A stretch of DNA of 64,000 nucleotides from G963664115 sp965216035 (lineage in GTDB: Bacteria; Acidobacteriota; Terriglobia; 20CM-2-55-15): positions 310,001 through 374,000 of the forward strand of contig CBDCFM010000019.1 in the NCBI GenBank assembly GCA_965216035.1. The letters run 5' to 3'. Position numbers and translations under genes: made by a program. This document shows positions 53,704 through 63,215 of this stretch, in pieces (the first letter of the stretch is position 1; the number at the start of each line of letters is the position of its first letter). A model generated the notes under the pieces. That model did not search any database. It had not been told where the DNA came from and saw nothing but the letters and a program-made list of their open reading frames with translations.

Positions 53704-55022
53704 AAGCGACCGCAACGCCTGCGGGTATCGCACAGGTTAAGCTGCTGCGGCTGACAACGGCCGGTAGTGTGGATGACGGTAAGTCCACACTGATCGGACG
53801 TCTCCTGGTGGACACGAAAGGTGCTTTCGAAGATCAGATAGCGGCCGCCCGGCACTATAACGAACAGCGGGGGGGGCGGGGAATCGACCTGGCACTGCTG
53901 ACCGACGGCCTGAAGGCGGAAAGGGAGCAGGGTATCACCATCGATGTGGCGTACCGGTTTTTTGCTACGCCGAAGCGCCGGTTCATCATTGCCGACACAC
54001 CGGGGCACGAGCAGTACACGCGCAATATGGTTACAGGGGCGAGTACCGCGGAGTTGGCTCTGATCCTTGTCGACGCCAGAAATGGCATGGTGACCCAGTC
54101 GCGACGTCATATTTGTATTGCCCATCTACTGGGAATCACCGACTTCGTTGTCGCGATTAACAAGATGGATCTCATGGACTATTCGGAGTCCGTCTACACC
54201 GAAATTCAAGATCAGTTTTCGAATTTTTTTCAGCGTCTGGGTGTCCGTCACGCGCGTGCCCACAATGCCCGGTACATTCCGTTGTCCGCCTCCGAAGGCG
54301 ATATGGTTGTGGAACGAGGGGATCGGATGCCATGGTATTCGGGAGAAACCTTGCTCGAACTGCTCGAGTCTGTCGAGCCGGCAACAGATGCCTCGATCGG
54401 AGGCCTGCGCTTTCCGGTGCAAATGGTATCTAGACCCCAAACCGAAGATTTCCCTGACTTCAGAGGCTATATGGGGACGCTGGCAGCGGGAAAGATCGCG
54501 GTGGGTGACACGGTGCGGGTTTTCCCGACAGGACTATCGAGCACAGTCCGCAGTATTGTCACGTTTGATGGGGAGCTTGAGAGCGTTGAGGCGCCCAGAT
54601 CTGTGACACTGACTCTGGAGGATGACATCGACATTTCCAGAGGCGACATGATCGTGGATTCGGGTGACGATCCCCGGGTCACGTCGGAATTAGCAGCCAC
54701 CGTATGCTGGATGTCGAACACGCCCATGGAGCAAAGTACGAAATATCTGATGAAGCATGCCTGCAGGACGACGAAGGCACTGGTAACCAGTATCGATCAC
54801 CTTATCGATGTCGATACTCTCAGGGCCGATACCATCGAGCGAACGTTCGAGAAAAATGATATCGGTCGAATTCAGATCAAGACTCTGCAACCATTGGTTT
54901 GCGATGCCTATCGATCCAACCGGGAAACTGGAGCGTTTATCCTGATCGATCCGGTCAACCACGAAACTATTGCCTGCGGCATGATCGAGCTTCCCCGTGA
55001 CGGGTTTGCACCCTACATCTGA
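53700..55022 (+). CDS. cysN: sulfate adenylyltransferase subunit 1 (GTPase)
   Basis: The 440-residue GTPase of ATP sulfurylase has G1 TAGSVDDGKSTLIGRLL, G3 DTPGHEQYTRNM, NKMD for G4, then EF-Tu-like beta-barrel domains. It lacks the C-terminal APS-kinase domain found in NodQ-type fusions, consistent with an APS reductase. The start is TTG at 53700, overlapping the cysD stop. Confidence 0.96.
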   Translation: MKATATPAGIAQVKLLRLTTAGSVDDGKSTLIGRLLVDTKGAFEDQIAAARHYNEQRGGRGIDLALLTDGLKAEREQGITIDVAYRFFATPKRRFIIADTPGHEQYTRNMVTGASTAELALILVDARNGMVTQSRRHICIAHLLGITDFVVAINKMDLMDYSESVYTEIQDQFSNFFQRLGVRHARAHNARYIPLSASEGDMVVERGDRMPWYSGETLLELLESVEPATDASIGGLRFPVQMVSRPQTEDFPDFRGYMGTLAAGKIAVGDTVRVFPTGLSSTVRSIVTFDGELESVEAPRSVTLTLEDDIDISRGDMIVDSGDDPRVTSELAATVCWMSNTPMEQSTKYLMKHACRTTKALVTSIDHLIDVDTLRADTIERTFEKNDIGRIQIKTLQPLVCDAYRSNRETGAFILIDPVNHETIACGMIELPRDGFAPYI

Positions 55023-55449
55023 TATGTCAGTTGTCTGCCGGGGAGTGATGGCTCCATCACAGGATCGACGCGTGCGTTCTGATTGCGCCTTGACCCTTCC
55101 ATCACGCAAACGTCGGAATGCGATCGGCCCCGAGGCCAGTCCGTGCTTCCATAACGCAACAGAGGAGTTGACTGCCTTTTCACGGGGAGACAGAGTTACC
55201 ACCTATTGACAGAAGACTCTTGTCAGCCGGTCGGTCTACCGGTCTACCGGTCTGCCGGGCTGATGCGGATCTTCCCCTCCTCTCCGCCCGTTCCATGTCA
55301 CCGTTCATATCGACACTGACCGCATTGATTCGTTGTCAAGGGCCCAACCGTTCAGGATTATGTGCCGGTAGGTGTATGATTTTGGGTTGCTAATCAGCCG
55401 GCGGAGCGCTCGGGCTGGGTGGCGAACCTAATCAATTGGAGGCAAGTCG
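55023..55449. other. intergenic region with a three-copy 8-bp tandem repeat
   Basis: No gene is seen in these 427 bases. CGGTCTAC, CGGTCTAC and CGGTCTGC lie in tandem at 55232-55255. A GGAGG ribosome binding site (55438-55442) belongs to the truncated mscL that follows. Confidence 0.5.
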
Positions 55450-55521
55450 ATGCTGCAAGAATTTAAAGCGTTTGCAATGCGCGGCAACGTCATGGACATG
55501 GCGGTCGGTATTGTTAAATGA
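55450..55521 (+). pseudogene. mscL: 5' remnant of mscL (large mechanosensitive channel)
   Basis: The frame reads MLQEFKAFAMRGNV, then MDMAVGIVK and a stop. This is the highly conserved first helix of MscL (MLKEFKxFAMRGNVxDLAVGV...), preceded by a strong GGAGG site. Only 23 codons remain; the two membrane helices are gone. The stop TGA overlaps the ATG of the DUF481 gene (ATGA at 55518-55521), so the deletion junction has placed that gene directly behind the mscL leader. Confidence 0.88.
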
Positions 55522-56267
55522 GTACTCGATATCCAGGAATTCTTTCCGTTTTTGTAGCAGGCCTGCTGCTCTCTAGTGCGGCTTTTGCTCAGGATCCTGC
55601 GGCAGCACCGACACCTCTCTATACCGGCAACCTGGGTGGCGGCATTGCAATCACTGGCGGTAACACGGACACGCGGAACTTCAACCTGACTGCCGCGCTC
55701 GTGCGGGACCCTGGGACAGAAAACGTGATTCGGGGTAGCGCGACATACCTCCGTGGCAATCAGAATGACATCCTGAACCTGGACCGAACCTCAGTCAATG
55801 TTCGGGACGAGTACACGATCTCGGGCCGCACCTTCGTCTTCGGGCAACTCGACTACCTGAGAGATCAGTTCAAAGGCATCATGTTCCTCTGGGCCCCGAC
55901 GGGTGGCATTGGCTACAAGGTCGTTGACACGGATTCGACGCAGTTCGTCTTGAGTGGCGGTGCCGGTGGCGTATTGGAGAGGAATCCAGGCCTCGCATCC
56001 AGGAAATCAGGCAGCCTGAGTGCGGACCAGCGATTCGAACAGAGCCTGTCTTCATCAGCAACCTTCACACAGTCGGTCTCATCGCTCTGGAAGACGAATG
56101 ATTTCAGTGATTCCCTGACTAACTTCGCCGTTGGATTGGCCACGGCCCTCGCGGGCAACCTCGAACTCAAAGTCGAATTCATCGACAGTTACAAGAACAA
56201 ACCATCGAATCCTGTCTTCAAGAAAAACGATACGGCATTTGTGACGTCCTTCATTGTGAATTTTTGA
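55518..56267 (+). CDS. DUF481-family outer-membrane beta-barrel protein
   Basis: The 249-residue protein has a signal peptide (MSTRYPGILSVFVAGLLLSSAAFA) followed by DUF481 beta strands: LGGGIAITGGNTDTRNFNLTAALVRD, YLRDQFKGI, GGIGYKVV and a terminal FVTSFIVNF with the aromatic end typical of outer-membrane barrels. The function is unknown. It has no ribosome binding site of its own that I can see; it probably relies on translation through the truncated mscL frame. Confidence 0.85.
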   Translation: MSTRYPGILSVFVAGLLLSSAAFAQDPAAAPTPLYTGNLGGGIAITGGNTDTRNFNLTAALVRDPGTENVIRGSATYLRGNQNDILNLDRTSVNVRDEYTISGRTFVFGQLDYLRDQFKGIMFLWAPTGGIGYKVVDTDSTQFVLSGGAGGVLERNPGLASRKSGSLSADQRFEQSLSSSATFTQSVSSLWKTNDFSDSLTNFAVGLATALAGNLELKVEFIDSYKNKPSNPVFKKNDTAFVTSFIVNF

Positions 56268-56538
56268 AGGTTTGCGTCATCGGGACGTTGGCGTGGGGAA
56301 CGGAGAGTTTGGGGTAGCATCTCGCAGGTTAGCGTATTCCTGGAGGCTGATGTCGGGCGGTTATCGCATGACCGGTTTCCCGATTGAGTGGTCGGTTCGA
56401 GGGTATCCGGATCCTCCGGGGGTGAAGCCGATGCCCCCTCTCACCTCCCTGAAAAGCTTCTGGGGAAAGCAGTCCCGGGCGGCAACGTTGTCAATTTTCA
56501 ATCGCCTTCTTTTTCCACTTCGGTCTTTCCGCGAACGC

Positions 56539-57267
56539 CTAGCGGGGCCAAAGCTTGCCTTTCCTCGTCTTCAGCTTGTCGGCCTTCTCGCCGCGAAGCC
56601 GGTCCCACAGCGGTGTGCCAGCCCGCTCTTCAATTTCGCTTGTTTTACACAGGAAAGTTTCCAGGGGCTCATTGCACTGTTTGTTTGGAAAAATAAACGA
56701 CCATAGCCTCAGACGTCCCCTTACGTCCTCGGCTAATACGGATTTGAAATAAGAATGGGGTATGGGGATGACGACATTGTTCCTGTTCTTGGGACCGGCT
56801 CCGATAACTTTGATTGTCTTTCCCACGTCGAACATGGGACCGCAGATCACATACACTTCTTCGAAAACCCGGGCGAGCCTCCGCACCTCTTCTTCCAATT
56901 TCTTCCAGATCTCCTGATTGAATCTCGGTTTCTGGGGACTCATGTTGGTCATGAGAAAGGTTTCGGTGTTCTTGATGCCTGTCGCACGTCTGTCGGCGCT
57001 TGCAACAAGGTGACCGCGGTCGAAACCCGACCCAACGTAGTCCTCCAGGCCTGCGCGAAACCTTTCGGGTACCCGCATGTCAGGCCGAAAACTGTCGTTT
57101 CGACGGACCTCGATTCTTTGATTATCCGGATCAATGACCTCCATGGCCCACCGGGGTTGTCGGAAGAGGTAGGAATATCCGACGACATACTCCCGATTGA
57201 AGAGCAAGAGGTCGGCTGGGGGCATTCCGTAGCGGCTTTCTGGTCTAAGACTGGGAATCTCGATCAT
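56539..57267 (-). CDS. DNA/RNA non-specific endonuclease (NucA/EndoG family)
   Basis: The 242-residue protein has the beta-beta-alpha-metal nuclease motif GFDRGHLVASADRR (His86) and the Mg-binding Asn in MTNMSPQKPRFNQEIWKKLE (about Asn117). No clear signal peptide is seen, which is unusual for this secreted family; the first residues are MIEIPSLRPESRYGMPPADLLL. The ATG has an AGAGGAG site. No immunity-like gene is adjacent. Confidence 0.9.
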   Translation of the reverse strand: MIEIPSLRPESRYGMPPADLLLFNREYVVGYSYLFRQPRWAMEVIDPDNQRIEVRRNDSFRPDMRVPERFRAGLEDYVGSGFDRGHLVASADRRATGIKNTETFLMTNMSPQKPRFNQEIWKKLEEEVRRLARVFEEVYVICGPMFDVGKTIKVIGAGPKNRNNVVIPIPHSYFKSVLAEDVRGRLRLWSFIFPNKQCNEPLETFLCKTSEIEERAGTPLWDRLRGEKADKLKTRKGKLWPR

Positions 57268-57540
57268 TGTGCAAACTCCTCTTTGATCGGGAAACGCTTA
57301 CACACTGCCCGACCAGCTGCTCCCGTGGCCGGCAAACAAATACCCAACAGTGAGTGGTCCCAGTGGCTGGCTGGACCGGTCCGGGTCGCGAAATAACCCA
57401 AGCTCCGTATTCCGATGTGCTGATTCTAATCTATGCCTTCCTGATCTGGAGAGTTTCGCTAGGGTCCCACGCCACTTGCCGCAATATGCGAAGTCACGTC
57501 TGGGTCAAAGTGAACCACCCCGGGTTTTCCGGAGACAGTT

Positions 57541-58449
57541 TTAGTTGAGTCCCGCCTCGACGAGGCGGGACTGTTGCTGCTGATAGTACATCTGTTCGAA
57601 TTCGGCCGGTGGTATGTCGCCAATCGGTCCCAGGAGCCGCTGCTCGTTGAACCATGACACCCAGTCGAGAGTGGCGAACTCGACATCGTCGACTCCCTTC
57701 CACGGGCCGTCCTTTCGAATGACCTCGGTCTTGTACAGGCCGATCACCGATTCGGCCAGCGCGTTGTCATAGGAATCGCCCCGGCTTCCAACCGAGGGCT
57801 CGATCCCGGATTCGGAGAGCCGCTCCGTGTAGCGGATCGACAGATACTGACTGCCGCGGTCGCTGTGATGAATCAGACCGTCGGTGTCGGAGCGCGCCCA
57901 AAGGGCCTGCTCCAGAGCATCCAGGGCAATGTCGGTCTTCAGCGAGTTCATGACCCGCCAGCCGACGATCTTTCGTGAGAACACGTCAATGACAAAGGCG
58001 ACGTAAACGAAGCCGCTCCAGGTGGCCACATAACTCAGATCCGCGACCCAGAGCTGATTCGGACGTGTGGCTGTGAAGTCCCGGCCCACCAGATCCGGCG
58101 GCCGGAGCGCCGCCTCGTCCGGAATCGTCGTCTGGGGCTTCTTCCCGCGGACGACTCCCCGCAGACCCATAGCGCGCATCAACCGTTCGACCGTGCATCG
58201 GGCCACGGGGATGTGTTCCCGGTTCAGCTGCTTCCAGACCTTGGGGGCGCCGTAGACCCGACGGTTCTCCCGCCACACCCGGTCGATCTCTCCCCGCAAG
58301 GCCGCATCCCGTTTTGCCCGGGTCGGTAATCGATCCGGATTGCGCCATCGTATCTGATGCTCATAGAACGTCGACGGGGCGATCGGCAGCACACTACAGA
58401 TCGACTCGACCCCATACGGGTCCCGATTTTCTTCGATGAACTCCGTCAT
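57541..58449 (-). CDS. IS3-family transposase OrfB (copy 2)
   Basis: It is identical in layout to the OrfB at 27909-28817, with only two amino-acid differences seen (Asp to Ala in MRxMGLRG and Glu to Gly in SExGIEPS-type region). The DDE segments VADLSYV, HSDRGSQY and NALAESVIGLYKTE are intact. Its start overlaps the orfA stop by four bases. Confidence 0.93.
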   Translation of the reverse strand: MTEFIEENRDPYGVESICSVLPIAPSTFYEHQIRWRNPDRLPTRAKRDAALRGEIDRVWRENRRVYGAPKVWKQLNREHIPVARCTVERLMRAMGLRGVVRGKKPQTTIPDEAALRPPDLVGRDFTATRPNQLWVADLSYVATWSGFVYVAFVIDVFSRKIVGWRVMNSLKTDIALDALEQALWARSDTDGLIHHSDRGSQYLSIRYTERLSESGIEPSVGSRGDSYDNALAESVIGLYKTEVIRKDGPWKGVDDVEFATLDWVSWFNEQRLLGPIGDIPPAEFEQMYYQQQQSRLVEAGLN

Positions 58450-58769
58450 CTCCGCGGTCGGCGGTCGAGCTCCGCCTGCGCGAAAAACGCTGATGCTTTC
58501 CGCAGGATCTCGTTCGCCCGCTTCAGCTCGCGAACCTCCCGCTCCAGTTCCCTCATCCGCTGCTTCTCGTCCGTGGTCAGCCCTCCGCGCTGCCCCGTAT
58601 CTCGCTCGGCCTGCCGGACCCACTTCCGCAACGTCTCGGCCGTACAGCCGATCTTCGACGCGATCGAGGCCATCGCCCTCCACTGGGAGTCGTACTCCCT
58701 CTGGTGCTCGAACACCATCCGGACGGCCCGTTCTCGAACTTCAGGTGAATATCTGTTCGGTCTTCCCAT
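58446..58769 (-). CDS. IS3-family OrfA (copy 2)
   Basis: The 107-residue helix-turn-helix/leucine-zipper protein has the same sequence as the OrfA at 28814-29137. Confidence 0.93.
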   Translation of the reverse strand: MGRPNRYSPEVRERAVRMVFEHQREYDSQWRAMASIASKIGCTAETLRKWVRQAERDTGQRGGLTTDEKQRMRELEREVRELKRANEILRKASAFFAQAELDRRPRR

Positions 58770-59066
58770 GACTCACATCCTCTCAAGTAATTCAGTCTCC
58801 GGAAAACCCGGGGTGGTTCAAAGCGACTCTCCGGCTGTAGGTGCTCCTCATGATGAGGCGCATCGCCTTTGGTTTCCGGCGCTTCCGCTTGGAAAAGCGA
58901 CAGTATCCCGTATCTTCTTGCAGTATAGTTCCCACAGAGCTGGACTGTTTCAGTGAGCCCGACATGTCGTTTGTTCCACATGCGTTGAATGCACGCGCAC
59001 AGATTGGAGACGATACACAATGATGAACAACAGGGAGTGCATACGAAAGCTAATCGAACTGGACGC

Positions 59067-59819
59067 ATGAATTTGAAAAAGCCACATTTCCAAACAGGCT
59101 TCGTCGTTGCCATTTCATTGGCCCTGGGCCTGGGCGAAGCCCCGGGAGCTATCATCGGGCTGCAAGGGCTGCCCGCTCGGGATTCGGGCTATCAGAACGT
59201 TCAGATCCTCACGGATGCCCCGCCTGAGCAGATGCAACAGATCATGGAGGCCATCAGTGTGTCTCTGGGTGTCGGGTGCGAATACTGTCACGACCCTGCT
59301 GACCCGGCCTCGGACGCGAATCCCCACAAAGTGACTGCTCGGCAAATGATCCAGATGGTGATCAGCTCAAGCGAGAGCTATTTCGAGATACTGGAACCTC
59401 CGAGTTGCTGGACCTGCCATCGGGGCTCACCGACGCCAGAAACTGAATCGGCGATTGCGCCCGATCCAGTGAGCCGGGCAACGGGCGGAGCCCCTTTTTC
59501 AACCGAAGATCGCTTATCGAGGGAAGTGTACGGCAACATTCAAAATTACGGGGATTTGCCCGCAAGTGGGCTGCGCCGGATCATGGAGGCGTACAGCTTC
59601 GATTTGGGTGTGGGCTGTGACTATTGCCATATAGAAAGCGATTGGGCCAGCGACGCGAAGTTGATGAAGTTGCTTGCGCGCCGGATGTTCGACATTCAGG
59701 AAGGGTTGATCAGGGACTACTTGAGCAGCGACAGCGTGGTGTCGTGTTGGACCTGCCACCGGGGAAATGCGTTGCCTGAGACTAGTCTACCTGCCGAAAT
59801 ATTGCCCGGCCCAGGGTAA
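59067..59819 (+). CDS. tetrahaem c-type cytochrome related to the reaction-centre cytochrome subunit
   Basis: The protein has 250 residues from the ATG at 59067; an upstream in-frame start at 58989 is possible. A hydrophobic N-terminus (GFVVAISLALGLGEAPGAI) serves as signal. There are four CxxCH haem-binding motifs: C71-H75, C114-H118, C184-H188 and C227-H231. It is built from two similar halves, each with GVGCxYCH near its start and SCWTCHRG at its end. NVQILTDAPPEQM-QQIMEAI before the first motif resembles the PufC/CytC_RC family, which is common as an electron-transfer protein outside phototrophs. No reaction-centre genes are nearby. Confidence 0.87.
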   Translation: MNLKKPHFQTGFVVAISLALGLGEAPGAIIGLQGLPARDSGYQNVQILTDAPPEQMQQIMEAISVSLGVGCEYCHDPADPASDANPHKVTARQMIQMVISSSESYFEILEPPSCWTCHRGSPTPETESAIAPDPVSRATGGAPFSTEDRLSREVYGNIQNYGDLPASGLRRIMEAYSFDLGVGCDYCHIESDWASDAKLMKLLARRMFDIQEGLIRDYLSSDSVVSCWTCHRGNALPETSLPAEILPGPG

Positions 59820-60048
59820 GTTTACTGATAAACCAGCCTCTTAGGTTTCACGAATTCGTCGTAAACGCTCTCGTTGGGATCTTCCGTCCCATCGGGTCCG
59901 TCCATCCCGTGGACACCTATCGGCATCGTTGCTGTTGTGCGTCTCTGCACCGCTCGATGATTTCCGCTCTTTCGAACACCTTGAGGTGTTTGGGCGGCAG
60001 GAATCATTCAACACCGATCCAAGTTGTAGGCTGCATTCTGAATCCACC

Positions 60049-60630
60049 TCATCGTGCGAGAACCTCGGACACACGTTTTCGAAGAGACGGGAGCAGCTCG
60101 GTTTCGAACCAGGGATTCCGGCGCAGCCATAGGTTGTTTCTTGGGCTGGGGTGTGGAAGCGGCACCGCGTGTGGCCAATAGTTACGCCAAGACTTCACCA
60201 GGTCCGTTACGGATGAACTCGCTTCACCGAAGTGGTAGGCCTGTGCGTATTTCCCGAGCACCAGGGTGACGTCCAGGTGGTGAAGCTGTCCCAGAAGCTG
60301 TTCGCGCCAGGCAGGCGCACATTCGGGACGTGGAGGAAGGTCTCCCGATTTTCCCGAACCCGGGAAACAGAAGCCCATCGGCAGAATCGCGATCTGCTGC
60401 GGATCGTAGAACACGTCACGTGTGACACCCAACCATTCGCGCAAGCGATTTCCGCTGGCGTCATCAAACGGTACCCCTGAGTCATGAACCTTGCTTCCCG
60501 GCGCTTGCCCTGCAATCAGAATTCTGGCGTTCGGGTGCATCTGAAGGACTGGCCGAGGACCGAGCGGCAAGAGGGTCTCGCAGATCGTGCAGGCCCGAAC
60601 CTCGGTTAATAGAGATGCAAACGACGTCAT
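60049..60630 (-). CDS. uracil-DNA glycosylase superfamily protein
   Basis: The 193-residue protein has ILIAGQAPGSKVHDSGVPFDDASGNRLREWLGV, which corresponds to the GxAPG and PF/SG-R segments of UDG family 4/5-type enzymes. LPHPSPRNNLW supplies the catalytic-loop HPS motif. The two N-terminal cysteines in CTICETL are present, but a complete four-cysteine Fe-S pattern is not obvious. It is a cytoplasmic DNA-repair enzyme or an uncharacterised relative. Confidence 0.82.
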   Translation of the reverse strand: MTSFASLLTEVRACTICETLLPLGPRPVLQMHPNARILIAGQAPGSKVHDSGVPFDDASGNRLREWLGVTRDVFYDPQQIAILPMGFCFPGSGKSGDLPPRPECAPAWREQLLGQLHHLDVTLVLGKYAQAYHFGEASSSVTDLVKSWRNYWPHAVPLPHPSPRNNLWLRRNPWFETELLPSLRKRVSEVLAR

Positions 60631-60924
60631 GACAGGCGACTACCTCATGCGGCGGACTGCAATTTGACGGTAGTTGTCGTGAAGCTTCCGGTTATCGGGT
60701 GTCGCCATTTGGAAACTATCAGGTTGACTGGGGAACGGTCTGAGTCTAATCCTGACCGATTCGCCCATGTATGTCTACCCGGTCGACGGGGTTTCTCGCA
60801 CCGCCGAAATCCCGTTGAAGGTCGGGCACTTGAATCGAAGTCGACATTTCCCGCAAAAGTCGCTAAGACTTGAAACCGACTTTGCTTCTCTTTGTTCCGT
60901 TCGTCAGGAGTTCCGTGGATTCCT

Positions 60925-61923
60925 CTAGCGAGAGATGAAATCGCGGTAGGCCGGAAGACCGGGGATGGATGTTGCTTCCTTTACCGCTCGGAGTATGGCG
61001 TTGGCCAGAACCTCCGCCGCGAGTGCGCCGACGGTTCCGAGACCCGCGTGGGACTCGGATGTTCCCGTCGACAGGGCAAACACCGTGTCCCCATCTGCAG
61101 GGGTATGCGCCGGATAGGTTGTTCGTGCCAGGGCATCCTGGGCCATCTGTGCGACCTTTGTCATTTCCGTTTTAGTGAACCTTGCGTTAGTTGCGACTGC
61201 GCCAATCGTCGTATTCGCTGCGAGCCCTGCAGAAGAGTCCTTTCCTGCCAGGACCATCTGCCGTGTGTCGATGAAGCCAGTACCGTCCTCGCTTCGCGCC
61301 CCTGCGATGATTTCTCCAGTGGCTGGGTCAATTATGTTGCCGACGCAGTTGACGGCCACGATGGCGCCAACGACGACGTTGCCGATCCTGTGACTGGAGC
61401 TTCCGAGGCCTCCTTTCATCGCTCGAGCAAGGCCCGCAGTTTTGCCAATCGTCGCTCCGGCTCCAGCGCCCACGTTGCCTTCGGCTACCGGATCAGCGGT
61501 GGCCGCCGAGGCGGCCCCGTACCCGGCCTCGGCACCGGGCCAGATCGAAGCGTCACCGAGGTTGAGGTCGTAGAGTATGGCTGCGGGTACGATCGGAACG
61601 TTTGCGGCCGGTGTCGGGTAGCCCACCGCGCGCTCTCGTAGATACCGGACCACACCGGCCGCTGCATCCAGACCGAAAGCGCTGCCGCCGGAAAGCAGAA
61701 TGGCGTGGATTTCCTGTATGGTGTTGACCGGGCTCAGCAGGTCGGTTTCCCGGGTTCCGGGGGCGGACCCCCTCACGTCAACACCGGCTACGGCCCCGCC
61801 TTCGGTCAGGACGACCGTGCAGCCGGTGGGCCTCTCCGACGAGGTGAAGTGACCCACCCGGACCCCTTCGACGTCGGTGAGGCTATGTCTCTTCTGAGCA
61901 TTGTTCTGGAGGCTTGAATGCAT
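60925..61923 (-). CDS. P1-family peptidase (DmpA-like)
   Basis: The protein has 332 residues from the ATG at 61923; the frame is open to 61974 and the start is uncertain. It is an Ntn-fold aminopeptidase-like protein of family P1 with GVRVGHFTSSERPTGCTVVL, AILLSGGSAFGLDAAAGVVRYL, and the autoprocessing region LAANTTIGAVATNARFTKTEMTKVA. The Thr in ANTTIGAV is the likely nucleophile after self-cleavage. Its physiological substrate is unknown. Confidence 0.85.
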   Translation of the reverse strand: MHSSLQNNAQKRHSLTDVEGVRVGHFTSSERPTGCTVVLTEGGAVAGVDVRGSAPGTRETDLLSPVNTIQEIHAILLSGGSAFGLDAAAGVVRYLRERAVGYPTPAANVPIVPAAILYDLNLGDASIWPGAEAGYGAASAATADPVAEGNVGAGAGATIGKTAGLARAMKGGLGSSSHRIGNVVVGAIVAVNCVGNIIDPATGEIIAGARSEDGTGFIDTRQMVLAGKDSSAGLAANTTIGAVATNARFTKTEMTKVAQMAQDALARTTYPAHTPADGDTVFALSTGTSESHAGLGTVGALAAEVLANAILRAVKEATSIPGLPAYRDFISR

Positions 61924-62070
61924 CAGGTGGGCTGGCCCGCCCAGGAGTATTTTCGCGAGTATTCCGCGATCCATCGTTGTTCTAAGATGGTCGCACCGCC
62001 TTTTAGTTTTGATTCCACCGGGCTAAGGTAAATGCTAACTTGCTGATGTTCAAAGGCCACCTTCAGAAGA

Positions 62071-63183
62071 ATGAAAACAATGAAAAGCCTGATTCAGGAA
62101 AACATACCGCTATCTCCATTGACAACCCTGGGGATCGGAGGACCTGCGCGTTACTTCGTCGAAGCGCACGGGGAAGACGCGGTCCTGGATGCGATCGAGT
62201 TCGCAGAGACCGGGGAACTGCCTATCATGATCTTGGGTGGGGGCAGCAACCTGCTCGTTTCCGACGAAGGCTTTCCGGGTCTCGTGCTGCGGGTACGAAT
62301 CGATGGTCTGGATCTCACAGACAGCGGACAAGGCGTCTTGATGCGTGTAGGATCGGGCATCGATTGGGACGAAGTGGTTAGGCAGTCGGTTGCGCGAAAC
62401 CTGTTTGGGATCGAATGCCTGACCGGGATTCCCGGTTGGGCTGGTGGAACGCCTATTCAGAACGTCGGAGCCTACGGACAGGAAGTCTCCGAGGTGATTA
62501 GCGCTGTGCGCGTCCTCGACCGCCAGGAAGGGACGGTCCGAGAACTGTCCCGGGCCCAGTGCGATTTCAGCTATCGCAGCAGTGTTTTCAACACGACGGC
62601 GCGAGGCCGTTACATCGTTCTTGTTGTTGAGTACGATTTGAAGCGCACGGGGCGCCCGAAAACAGACTACCCCGATCTCAAGCGATACTTCGACGGAGAT
62701 CGGGAGCCGAACCTTGCCGAAGTGCGGGATGCGGTACGAAAAATCCGGGCGGGTAAGGCGATGCTCAGGGTGGAGGGAGATCCGGACTGTGCGAGCGCCG
62801 GGTCCTTCTTTAAGAACGCGATGCTGGACGAAGCCGCCTATAGCGAGCTCGTGGCTTTGGCGCTCGAAGCGGGCATTCTTGCCGCAGGTGAGGCCGTACC
62901 GCACTACAAGTCCGCGGATGGACGCATCAAAGTATCAGCCGCGTGGCTGATTGAAGGCGCGGGCTATCGGAAAGGTGCGTCGGATGGGCCCGTCGGTTTG
63001 TCTGAAAAGCATGCGCTGGCCGTCATCAACAGGGGTGGGGCTCGAGCATCCGACGTGTTGCGATTTGCCGGAGATGTTCAATCGTCGGTTGAAGACCGGT
63101 TTGGTGTCCGGTTGGCGACTGAGCCCGTGTTCGCAGGGTTTTCAGACCATGTCGTCACCCGCTTCAGTGCCCTCCGGGCATAG
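62071..63183 (+). CDS. murB: UDP-N-acetylenolpyruvoylglucosamine reductase
   Basis: MurB reduces UDP-GlcNAc-enolpyruvate to UDP-MurNAc with NADPH and FAD, the second committed step of peptidoglycan synthesis. The protein has 370 residues, with LTTLGIGGPARYF, LGGGSNLLVSDEGFPG, GIPGWAGGTPIQNVGAYGQE, the type I motif FSYRSSVFN, SAGSFFKNA and LATEPVFAG. This is the longer type I form. A second ATG at 62080 could also be used. Confidence 0.95.
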   Translation: MKTMKSLIQENIPLSPLTTLGIGGPARYFVEAHGEDAVLDAIEFAETGELPIMILGGGSNLLVSDEGFPGLVLRVRIDGLDLTDSGQGVLMRVGSGIDWDEVVRQSVARNLFGIECLTGIPGWAGGTPIQNVGAYGQEVSEVISAVRVLDRQEGTVRELSRAQCDFSYRSSVFNTTARGRYIVLVVEYDLKRTGRPKTDYPDLKRYFDGDREPNLAEVRDAVRKIRAGKAMLRVEGDPDCASAGSFFKNAMLDEAAYSELVALALEAGILAAGEAVPHYKSADGRIKVSAAWLIEGAGYRKGASDGPVGLSEKHALAVINRGGARASDVLRFAGDVQSSVEDRFGVRLATEPVFAGFSDHVVTRFSALRA

Positions 63184-63215
63184 TTCAAAATGCTCCTTTT
63201 TGGGCGGAGAGGTCG

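Larger units (their letters stand above)
57511..58820 (-). mobile_element. IS3-family insertion sequence, copy 2
   Basis: This is the same 1310-bp element as 27879-29188, with ends TGAACCACCCCGGG and its inverse, flanked by AAG at 57508-57510 and 58821-58823. It lies between the nuclease and the cytochrome genes and breaks no recognisable gene. The near identity of the two copies shows recent transposition. Confidence 0.95.

Noticed and set aside
54997..55209. Short frame overlapping the 3' end of cysN
   Set aside because: It overlaps a well-supported gene and lacks a ribosome binding site.
55232..55255. Tandem CGGTCTAC repeats considered as a CRISPR or iteron array
   Set aside because: Only three 8-bp units without spacers, and no replication or cas genes nearby.
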